DNA of 5,289 nucleotides from Spirochaeta sp. GTDB lineage: Bacteria > Spirochaetota > Spirochaetia > DSM-27196 > SLAA01. Position numbers and translations under genes: made by a program. The notes beneath the pieces are model-generated. The model ran no database searches, was not told the DNA's origin, and was given only the letters and a program-made list of their open reading frames with translations. Where the stretch lies: contig JAIVHN010000245.1 in NCBI GenBank assembly GCA_020201015.1, forward strand, positions 1-5,289. The letters run 5' to 3'. This document shows, one piece after another, positions 1-5,289 of this stretch (within the stretch, counting starts at the first letter, position 1; every line of letters starts with the position of its first letter).

Positions 1-957
1 ATAACGGCTTTCGGATTGGCCGCCTTGTGGTACCGCCAGCTCAGCTCACAGCCCTTATGCATGAATCCCGAGGCCAGCCCCGGCACGCCACGACTTTACG
101 AACGCTTTGGAGAGAGCTTTCCTGCAATGCCTGCAAACCTCAAGGAAGCTTTTGATGCATGTGTAGCAGGCCGCCAGCCAGCATCTACCCGCGGCAAGAC
201 CAGCCCTGCGCACATGCGGCAGCTCATCAACAAACTCGTAGAGTTACTACTGGCCGCTTCGCCAGCACTTTTTTGCACCTTAGCCTCCGACGGGCGCAGC
301 GCCAAGGAGCTTCACCAGCTTCGAACCCAGGCGGCACGCTCACGTAAGGCTCGCGTACGCCGCTTTCATCGCCAAGACTTCCTTCGCCGGCGGGGGGCGC
401 GGCTGGCGACGGTGACGGCACTCGTACTCCTACTTGGCGGCATTGCAGGTACCAGCATTGACCGAGCGCTGCAGCCGCCGCCTACACATGGGTTAGCTCC
501 TATGGAGGTTGTTCAGTTACATTATGCGGCCCTCAACGAACTGGATCCGGAACTGCTGCGGGCCACTCTTGCACGGGGCGTTGCTGCTCGGCGGGTTGAC
601 GAGCTTACAACCATGTACGTGACATCGCGTGCGCGCATGTCCGTGGAGATGGAGACCGGGCATTATCGGGCCGACGATTGGATCCGGCAAGGACGCCCCG
701 AACTCAGCCCCTCAGTTTACCCATATGGGGTAAGCACGCCGGATATCCGTGAACTTGCAAGAGAGGACGATTCGGCACTGTACGAAGCTCGATTCATTCG
801 TGTGTATTTTGAGTTCGAAGACGAAGGCCGGGAACAGGACGCCGCTATCCGTGAGGATCGCATACAGGAGGAGTTGCAGCTAGAGCTCCGTAACGAGGTT
901 TGGCGTATAGTGGCAATAGATGCACAGATTGAGGAGCCTACTAGTGAGTCGCATTGA
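1..957 (+). CDS. Single-pass membrane protein, 5'-truncated; possible kinase-like tail plus NTF2-like extracytoplasmic domain
   Basis: The frame is open from the first base, so the gene begins left of the window; 318 residues are visible. A TTG at 16 is the first possible start, but nothing supports it: the frame continues upstream and too little sequence precedes it to judge a ribosome site. Counting from nt 16, residues 1-100 are mixed helical sequence, 108-129 are very basic (many Arg/Lys), and 130-148 (nt 403-459) form one hydrophobic helix. By the positive-inside rule the N-terminal part is cytoplasmic and the C-terminal part is outside. Residues 162-313 begin with PMEVVQLHYAALNELDPELL and end in a beta-rich stretch with VWRIVAID (W296), a pattern seen in NTF2/SnoaL-like domains. 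The first visible residues (ITAFGLAALWYRQLSSQP) recall the 'AFGLxLYxLLTG' helix of a Ser/Thr kinase C-lobe; this is a weak resemblance only. The gene heads the visible operon and overlaps the next by 14 nt. Function is not recognised. Confidence 0.75.
   Translation: MTAFGLAALWYRQLSSQPLCMNPEASPGTPRLYERFGESFPAMPANLKEAFDACVAGRQPASTRGKTSPAHMRQLINKLVELLLAASPALFCTLASDGRSAKELHQLRTQAARSRKARVRRFHRQDFLRRRGARLATVTALVLLLGGIAGTSIDRALQPPPTHGLAPMEVVQLHYAALNELDPELLRATLARGVAARRVDELTTMYVTSRARMSVEMETGHYRADDWIRQGRPELSPSVYPYGVSTPDIRELAREDDSALYEARFIRVYFEFEDEGREQDAAIREDRIQEELQLELRNEVWRIVAIDAQIEEPTSESH
931..946 (+). promoter_or_regulatory. Ribosome binding site and GTG start choice for the 944-1876 gene
   Basis: GAGGAG at 931-936 lies 7 nt before the GTG at 944-946, which is ideal Shine-Dalgarno spacing. 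An in-frame ATG at 920 would give eight more residues (MHRLRSLL), but it has no purine-rich site at a suitable distance. GTG at 944 is therefore the preferred start. The site lies inside the coding region of the preceding gene, so ribosomes finishing that gene can restart here. Confidence 0.75.
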
Positions 958-1876
958 GATCATCAAACCGGACCCCTCGATCGACGCACTGCTTCGATCG
1001 GTCAAGAGCGCAGGCAGCGGCTACACCCCATTTTTTACCGCGAATGAAGAGCTGTATTTGGAACTGGAGGATGAGTTTCAGGTTCCAAATTTCCAGATTC
1101 ATCACGATGTTCGCGAAGAGGCACCTTCCCCGCGGTATAGGGAGGATCTGCGGGGTCTCATGCAGCAGTTGGGAGAGCGCCTTCCGCGCATATTTCAGGG
1201 GCTGAGGTACTTTTTTGATCCAGCCGAAATTCTACGTCCGTCTTTTTTTCGGCTTTTTCGGGCCGAAGACTGTCTCTATCTCTACCTACTGCACATTGAC
1301 CTCGTGCCGCGCCCGGGAATCCATCGGCAGATGAGTAGGGGGTCAAATGAGGAAACACCTGCCTACAGCAGCTCCAAACTCTTTATCGAGGCCGACATGA
1401 TTCCCATTGAAGAGATAGAAGGCGATGATGAGAATCCTGAGGTGTGTCGTGTCCGGCGCTCTGTATCCGATACGTGGATTGGTGAGACCGGCCGCGGGTA
1501 CTACGTCCAAGGAATCTGGCTGGACCGTGAACTTACCAAGTTTTTCACCAAGCTCTTTTTGCCGGAGGGCGCCCGCACCTATCCATACTACCCGCTCAGT
1601 TGCAAGTATCAGGCGGTGTGCCACTCGCTGTATAGCCTGGAACCCAAGCGTCTAGAGCAGGCCTGCGAAATTGCACATCAGGCGCGGCTTTTTATAGATC
1701 CCCATCTGGAGGCAATTCAAAACGCCCTACGCGCAGATGAGTTTTCAACCGAACTGCCAATATTTCGCAAGCTTCGAGCCGAGCTGCCGGAGGAGTTGGC
1801 TCACTACTGGGAACGGCTGCGTCTCGTACCGTTTCTCAATGATCGCGATATGAAGGAGTTTCGCATTGAAGACTGA
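944..1876 (+). CDS. Conserved-looking hypothetical cytoplasmic protein, 310 aa, coupled to murD
   Basis: I do not recognise the family. From the GTG at 944 the protein has 310 residues, with no signal peptide or membrane helix, so it is probably cytoplasmic. It is rich in aromatic and charged residues. The segment at 85-120 (FQGLRYFFDPAEILRPSFFR, then LYLYLLHIDLVPRPG) looks like a hydrophobic core of alternating strands and helices. Residues 132-165 are polar and acidic (IEEIEGDDENPE), probably a loop. Residues 182-230 contain GRGYYVQGIWLDRELTKFFTKLF, and then a Cys/Tyr-rich part, TYPYYPLSCKYQAVCHSLY (C220, C226). The last 80 residues look alpha-helical. No catalytic motif of a known enzyme class is visible. 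The full-length frame, good ribosome site and overlaps at both ends (14 nt upstream, 11 nt into murD) show it is a real gene. The context points to a role linked to cell-wall synthesis or division, but that is inference. Confidence 0.85.
   Translation: MSRIEIIKPDPSIDALLRSVKSAGSGYTPFFTANEELYLELEDEFQVPNFQIHHDVREEAPSPRYREDLRGLMQQLGERLPRIFQGLRYFFDPAEILRPSFFRLFRAEDCLYLYLLHIDLVPRPGIHRQMSRGSNEETPAYSSSKLFIEADMIPIEEIEGDDENPEVCRVRRSVSDTWIGETGRGYYVQGIWLDRELTKFFTKLFLPEGARTYPYYPLSCKYQAVCHSLYSLEPKRLEQACEIAHQARLFIDPHLEAIQNALRADEFSTELPIFRKLRAELPEELAHYWERLRLVPFLNDRDMKEFRIED
1853..1868 (+). promoter_or_regulatory. Ribosome binding site and TTG start for murD
   Basis: AAGGAG at 1853-1858 is 7 nt before the TTG at 1866-1868. 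The next in-frame ATG, at 1908, would cut off the first beta strand (ARVTI) just before the glycine-rich MGLGLHGGG loop of the N-terminal MurD domain, so TTG is the better start. The site lies within the last codons of the preceding gene, which ends at 1876. Confidence 0.8.
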
Positions 1877-3317
1877 ACAACGATATCGTGGTGCGCGCGT
1901 AACCATCATGGGACTCGGACTCCACGGCGGTGGTGCCGCAACGGCACGCTACCTTCATTCGGAGGGCGCCGAGTTGACAGTTACCGACCTGCGCTCCCCG
2001 GAGGAGCTACGCCCCAGCATTGAAGCACTCTCCGACCTACCGCTACGCTACGTTCTTGGCCGCCACGACACCATCGATTTTCAGGATGCCGATTTTGTAG
2101 TTAAAAACCCTGGAGTACCACGCAGTTCACCGTACCTGCAGCATGCTCGTCGCATAGAAACCGACATCTCACTTTTTCTTCGCTTAAGTTCTAACCCTTG
2201 TCTGTGTGTTACCGGCACCAAAGGCAAGTCAACAACCGCTACGGCGCTCCATCACGTTTTGCTGCAGGCATATCCTGACGCCGGACTTGGCGGCAACATC
2301 ACCGTATCGCCACTTGCATTTATTGACACCCTTCCCCCCAAAGCCCCTGTCGTGCTTGAACTCTCGTCCTTCCAGTTGGGAGACCTGGAGTTTGCTGGCG
2401 CACTAGATCTGCTGAAGCCGCAGGTAAGCATCTTGACCACAATTATGCCGGACCACCTGGACTACTACGCCGACATGAATGCCTATCTGCACGACAAGGA
2501 GCTTCTTCTTACAACCACTCCACCGGAGGCGTGGACAGTAGCCGCTTGCGGAAGTGAGTATCTTGACCGCTTTGTGGCAAAAACCACGTCTCACCTGTGT
2601 GTTGCACACACGCCAGCACACACACACGTGCTTGCGCCCGAAGGCACAGCAGCACGCCGGGCGGAGGCGGTCTGTTACCTGAATGGTGAGCGCGGCTACC
2701 TGCAACAAGGGGAACAAGCGCCGGAAGAAGTCCTGCGTGCCTCACCCTTGCCCGGTGAACATGCGCGGGGCAACCTGCTTGCAGCAGGGGCGGCCGCCCG
2801 CCTCTTTGGGGTGCCAGCCGCCCTCACAGCAGATGCGCTGAGCAGCTTTCCAGGCGTGGCGCATCGCATGGAGTACATTACCGAAATTCGCGGTGTCCGT
2901 TACTACAACGACTCGGCCGCCACCATTGCCGAAGCAGCCGTGGCCGCTGTAAAGGCCTTCTCGGCACCAGTTCACCTCATAGCGGGCGGCAGCGACAAAC
3001 AGCTCTCACCGGCTGCTTTCTCTGGGCTTGGTACCATGGCGGCAGCGGTCTATCTGCTTGCAGGTTCGGCCTCGGAGGCTATTCACCAACAGCTCAACTC
3101 CGGAGGCACACCGGTTCATGGGCCATACGACACACTTCGCACAGCCTTTAATGCCGCCGCACACGCGGCGAGTCCCGGGGATATCGTTATTTTGTCTCCG
3201 GGATGCGCCTCTTTTGGAATGTTCTTAAATGAGTTCGACCGCGGAAACACCTTCCGGTCCATGGTGCTTGAGGCGGCGACACACACAACCAGTACGACAC
3301 AGGAGTTTTTACAATGA
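1866..3317 (+). CDS. murD: UDP-N-acetylmuramoyl-L-alanine--D-glutamate ligase (MurD)
   Basis: This ATP-dependent cytoplasmic ligase adds D-glutamate to UDP-MurNAc-L-Ala, the second amino-acid step of peptidoglycan precursor synthesis. The protein has 483 residues, slightly longer than the usual ~440-460. Domain 1 has the Rossmann-like loop MGLGLHGGG (15-23) and VVKNPGVP (78-85). Domain 2 has the ATP P-loop TGTKGKST (116-123), LELSSFQL with Mg-binding E165, and PDHLD with H197; K211 matches the lysine that is carbamylated in E. coli MurD (K198). Domain 3 follows GEHARGNLLAAGAAA (297-311) and has FPGVAHRME (328-336), YNDSAATIAEAA (347-358), GGSDK (374-378) and SPGCASFGMFLNEFDRG (444-460). Oddities: NDSAATI replaces the common NDSKATN, and NEFDRG replaces NFExRG. 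Residues 245-290 form a variable low-complexity loop (AHTPAHTH) encoded partly by a CA repeat. These domain-3 motifs favour MurD over MurC, MurE or MurF. It overlaps the next gene by ATGA. Confidence 0.95.
   Translation: MKTEQRYRGARVTIMGLGLHGGGAATARYLHSEGAELTVTDLRSPEELRPSIEALSDLPLRYVLGRHDTIDFQDADFVVKNPGVPRSSPYLQHARRIETDISLFLRLSSNPCLCVTGTKGKSTTATALHHVLLQAYPDAGLGGNITVSPLAFIDTLPPKAPVVLELSSFQLGDLEFAGALDLLKPQVSILTTIMPDHLDYYADMNAYLHDKELLLTTTPPEAWTVAACGSEYLDRFVAKTTSHLCVAHTPAHTHVLAPEGTAARRAEAVCYLNGERGYLQQGEQAPEEVLRASPLPGEHARGNLLAAGAAARLFGVPAALTADALSSFPGVAHRMEYITEIRGVRYYNDSAATIAEAAVAAVKAFSAPVHLIAGGSDKQLSPAAFSGLGTMAAAVYLLAGSASEAIHQQLNSGGTPVHGPYDTLRTAFNAAAHAASPGDIVILSPGCASFGMFLNEFDRGNTFRSMVLEAATHTTSTTQEFLQ
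2617..2627 (+). repeat. Short CA dinucleotide run inside murD
   Basis: The run (CA)5C lies just downstream of TGTGTG (2596-2601) and CACACA (2605-2610), which could pair as a six-base-pair stem with a 3-nt loop. It encodes part of the AHTPAHTH loop of MurD. It is a possible slippage site, but a 2-bp change would shift the frame and inactivate an essential enzyme, so no regulatory role is proposed. Confidence 0.5.
3301..3317 (+). promoter_or_regulatory. Ribosome binding site and ATGA stop/start overlap between murD and the deaminase gene
   Basis: AGGAG at 3301-3305 is 8 nt before the ATG at 3314. The murD stop TGA at 3315-3317 shares bases with that start codon (ATGA at 3314-3317), the classic arrangement for termination-reinitiation and coupled translation. 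Confidence 0.85.
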
Positions 3318-4597
3318 GTTCTTTTCCTATTGAGTTTCTACAGGCAATGCCAAAAACAGACCTACATCTCCATCTGGATGGTAGTCTTCGACTTCAGACG
3401 CTTATTGAGCTTGCCCGCGAGGCCAAGGTGGAGTTACCAGCATGGGACGAAGCCGGGTTGAAGGAAAAGGTATTCAAGCCGAGCTACCGTAACCTTAATG
3501 AATATCTGGCAGGCTTTGCCTGGACTACTGCGGTTATGCAGACCGCGCCAGCACTCGAGCAAGTAGCGTACGAGCTTGCTATGGACAACGCAGCCGAGAA
3601 CGTGCGCTACATTGAGGTGCGCTTTGCCCCGCAGCTGCATATGAACTCTCACCTGAACTTTCAGCAGGTGCTGGAGGCTGTCGACCTTGGATTGAAACGT
3701 GCGCGCGATGAAATAAACGCTCGGGGTGTATACAGCGTCTCCTCTTCTGAGAGTAGCAAAGATTCTGAGAGCAGCAAAGAAAACAACCCTGACCTTCTGC
3801 CTCCGCCTTTTGACTACGGCATAATCGTCACCGCAATGCGCTACTTCACATCACAGTTCTCCGAATACTTTGCAACACTGACCAAGGCGCATGAGCATGC
3901 AACCGAGGTAGAGATTCTGCACTATGCATCACTGGAGCTGGCACGTGCTACGGTGCACCTACGGAACACCTCGGACGTTCGAGTAGTTGGTTTTGACTTA
4001 GCGGGCAGCGAGGCGGGGTACCCGGCTGCAGACCACTTAGCTGCATTTCAACATGTTCACGAACATTTTCTCAACAAAACGGTGCATGCGGGTGAGGCCT
4101 ACGGTCCTGAATCAATATTCCAAGCAATTACGAAACTTCACGCTGACCGCATTGGACATGGCTTTCATTTATTTGACAAAGAACGCATTACCGACCCTGC
4201 TATTGTGGATCCTGCTCGCTACGTGCGTAACCTGTTAGACTACATTGCAAACAACCGTATTACTATCGAAGTCTGTCTGACCAGCAATTTGCAAACATCG
4301 CCCCACATAGACAAACTCAGTGACCACTCCATTCGCAAGATGATAGACAACAGGCTCTCGGTGACGCTCTGCACCGACAATCGCCTTGTGTCGCACACCA
4401 CTGTAACCAATGAGTTCCGCCTCCTCACCGAAAACTTTGAGGTATCACCCAAGGAACTTAAAAACATAGTGATTTATGGCTTTAAACGCAGCTTCTTTGA
4501 AGGTGACTACAACGAGAAGCGCGACTACGTTCGTACGGTAATTAACTATTATGACAAGGTGGCAAAGAAGTACGGCATAGACAGTACCAAGGAGTAA
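3314..4597 (+). CDS. add: Adenosine deaminase
   Basis: This zinc hydrolase converts adenosine or deoxyadenosine to inosine or deoxyinosine and ammonia in purine salvage; it should act in the cytoplasm, as no signal peptide is seen. The protein has 427 residues, longer than the common ~330-350. The TIM-barrel motifs are in order: KTDLHLHLDGS (14-24; zinc ligands H18 and H20), YIEVRFAPQLH (99-109), VVGFDLAGSE (224-233), TVHAGE (256-261; zinc ligand H258, catalytic E261), DRIGHG (278-283; catalytic H282), IEVCLTSN (318-325) and LCTDNRLVSHTTVTNEF (352-368; zinc/catalytic D355). The usual TDDP is TDNR here; from memory the same variant occurs in actinobacterial deaminases, so activity is expected. 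Much of the extra length is a serine-rich insertion at about 141-165, encoded partly by an 18-bp tandem repeat, plus longer later segments. It is the last gene of the operon. The HAGE/TDN set fits adenosine deaminase; adenine deaminase or a related nucleoside substrate cannot be fully excluded. Confidence 0.93.
   Translation: MSSFPIEFLQAMPKTDLHLHLDGSLRLQTLIELAREAKVELPAWDEAGLKEKVFKPSYRNLNEYLAGFAWTTAVMQTAPALEQVAYELAMDNAAENVRYIEVRFAPQLHMNSHLNFQQVLEAVDLGLKRARDEINARGVYSVSSSESSKDSESSKENNPDLLPPPFDYGIIVTAMRYFTSQFSEYFATLTKAHEHATEVEILHYASLELARATVHLRNTSDVRVVGFDLAGSEAGYPAADHLAAFQHVHEHFLNKTVHAGEAYGPESIFQAITKLHADRIGHGFHLFDKERITDPAIVDPARYVRNLLDYIANNRITIEVCLTSNLQTSPHIDKLSDHSIRKMIDNRLSVTLCTDNRLVSHTTVTNEFRLLTENFEVSPKELKNIVIYGFKRSFFEGDYNEKRDYVRTVINYYDKVAKKYGIDSTKE
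3745..3780 (+). repeat. Two-copy 18-bp in-frame tandem repeat within the adenosine deaminase gene
   Basis: The unit TTCTGAGAGTAGCAAAGA (3745-3762) is followed directly by TTCTGAGAGCAGCAAAGA (3763-3780); only the tenth base differs (T/C). The copies encode SESSKD and SESSKE (residues 145-156) in a serine-rich loop. Because 18 is a multiple of three, copy-number changes keep the frame. The near-identity suggests recent duplication by replication slippage. Confidence 0.9.
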
Positions 4598-4650
4598 ACC
4601 ACGGCGACACCAAAACGAAACCACGCACTAATCCCGAACTAAACCCCAAA
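4598..4650. other. Convergent intergenic gap, A/C-rich on the plus strand, no hairpin terminator
   Basis: The 53-nt spacer separates two converging stop codons. I see no stem-loop followed by a T run on either strand. On the plus strand it has 23 A, 21 C, 6 G and only 3 T. A C-rich, G-poor, unstructured RNA is the kind of sequence that Rho loads onto, so Rho-dependent termination of the rightward transcript is possible. This is inference from composition alone. Confidence 0.4.
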
Positions 4651-5289
4651 CTAGCGGCGCTTGCGGAAGGTCTTGAAGTACCAGTTGCGCGCAGATTCCG
4701 CGTAACACAACATCTTGTACCGGATAGGGCGCCGAGTGTAGTCCCAGCAGCCGAGCCTTTGCACTATGGCCCCTCCAAACCCTACCTTGAACCGGTACAA
4801 ACCGTGCATGGGGTGATCCGGGTCGTCGCTTGGGGGTATGCCAAAAAGGTCGTAGCTTACACACCCTCGCGCCTGCGCCCGTTCTATTGCATGCCACTGC
4901 AAGAGGTATGCCGCCATGAGATTACGCTTGTAATTCGATCCTGCCCCATAGAGGTACACGGCTTGCTCGCGGTAGTACACCACGACGATACCTGCTATGA
5001 GTTCACCCTCATGCCGGGCACACAAAAGCTCAATTTCGGCTTGTTCATCCGGTTCCGACTGCTGTGCCCCGGCCACCAACTCCAAGAGCCGTTGATAGTA
5101 CTCCTGCGAGTGAATGCTAATTGAGTCTCGGCGTGCAGTCTGCCGATAAAGCTGGTACCACTCATCCAAAGCGGACACGCCCTCACTCTCCACAACAACT
5201 CCCTTACGCGCAGCAAGACGAATGTTGTAGCGAGTTTTACTCTTCATCTCTGCAAGCACCATGTCGGCAGACTTACTGAGATCAAGGAT
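4651..5289 (-). CDS. FemAB/FemX-family peptidoglycan aminoacyltransferase, N-terminal part outside the window
   Basis: The family uses aminoacyl-tRNA to add amino acids to the stem-peptide side chain of peptidoglycan precursors, building the interpeptide bridge at the cytoplasmic face of the membrane. The frame is open to the right edge; 212 C-terminal residues of a usual ~330-420 are visible. An internal ATG at 5262 is not the start, because the nine residues before it (ILDLSKSAD) continue the typical motif. Visible features: DLSKSADMVLAEMKSKTRYN followed by IRLAARKGV (3-31), a strong FemAB signature; EIELLCARHEGELIAGIVVVYY (85-106), the GNAT-like beta hairpin; YLYGAGSNYKRNLMAAYLLQ (112-131); and YDLFGIPP with GLYRFKVGFGG (146-173), matching the family's conserved 'K.gFgg' region. 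The C-terminus is basic (FRKRR). It converges with the murD operon and so has its own promoter beyond the edge. The amino acid transferred cannot be read from the sequence; glycine onto ornithine would fit spirochaete peptidoglycan if the organism is one. Confidence 0.88.
   Translation of the reverse strand: MLDLSKSADMVLAEMKSKTRYNIRLAARKGVVVESEGVSALDEWYQLYRQTARRDSISIHSQEYYQRLLELVAGAQQSEPDEQAEIELLCARHEGELIAGIVVVYYREQAVYLYGAGSNYKRNLMAAYLLQWHAIERAQARGCVSYDLFGIPPSDDPDHPMHGLYRFKVGFGGAIVQRLGCWDYTRRPIRYKMLCYAESARNWYFKTFRKRR

Noticed and set aside
920..943. Upstream ATG at 920 as the start of the second gene
   Set aside because: No ribosome site at proper distance, while GTG at 944 has GAGGAG 7 nt upstream.
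1211..1249. Poly-T tracts of 6 and 7 as possible phase-variation sites
   Set aside because: Too short to be convincing, and the frame is intact with nothing to suggest switching.
1243..1267. T7 run followed by TTCGGC...GCCGAA inverted repeat, resembling a terminator
   Set aside because: The stem (1248-1253 with 1262-1267) is not followed by a T run on the strand where it would be needed, and it lies in the middle of an intact gene; the T tracts encode Phe codons.
2403..2975. Several minus-strand open frames opposite murD
   Set aside because: They mirror the codon pattern of a clear murD gene, have no family resemblance or ribosome sites that I can see, and overlap conserved MurD motifs.
4759..5124. 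Plus-strand 121-residue open frame opposite the Fem-type gene
   Set aside because: It is antisense to conserved FemAB motifs and shows no recognisable protein features of its own.
5260..5262. ATG at 5262 on the minus strand as the start of the Fem-type gene
   Set aside because: The frame continues to the window edge, and the residues before it (ILDLSKSAD) belong to the conserved family motif, so the gene is truncated by the window.

Overview
The window is gene-dense bacterial DNA with a GC content in the low-to-mid fifties by eye. It holds a rightward block of four overlapping genes (1-4597) and one leftward gene that enters from the right edge (4651-5289). The style of the operon (overlapping reading frames, GTG and TTG starts with strong AGGAG-type ribosome sites) and the flavour of the MurD and Fem-type proteins suggest a spirochaete, perhaps Treponema or Spirochaeta. 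That placement rests on remembered motif style and is only moderately secure. Nothing in the window looks like a mobile element, CRISPR array, tRNA or rRNA.

Layout. (1) 1-957: the 3' part of a gene for a membrane protein with a cytoplasmic N-terminal part, one membrane helix, and a C-terminal domain that resembles the NTF2/SnoaL type. The first visible residues may be the tail of a protein-kinase-like C-lobe. (2) 944-1876: a 310-residue soluble protein of unknown function, started by GTG inside the end of the previous gene. (3) 1866-3317: murD, which adds D-glutamate to UDP-MurNAc-L-alanine in peptidoglycan precursor synthesis, started by TTG inside the end of gene 2. (4) 3314-4597: adenosine deaminase for purine salvage, joined to murD by an ATGA overlap. 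(5) 4651-5289, minus strand: the C-terminal 212 residues of a FemAB/FemX-type peptidoglycan bridge aminoacyltransferase, convergent with the operon.

The overlaps of 14, 11 and 4 nt, each with a ribosome site 7-8 nt before the start codon, argue for one mRNA and translational coupling. MurD and the Fem-type enzyme both belong to cell-wall assembly, so this is a small cell-wall neighbourhood with a purine-salvage enzyme at the end of the operon. The 53-nt gap between the convergent genes has no hairpin terminator. Its plus strand is strongly A/C-rich and G/T-poor, which would fit Rho-dependent termination of the rightward transcript.

No wholly new system is evident. The points most worth a second look are the unknown protein coupled to murD, the possible kinase-like/NTF2-like membrane protein at the left edge, the altered D-glutamate-side motifs of MurD, and a recent-looking in-frame 18-bp tandem duplication in the adenosine deaminase gene.
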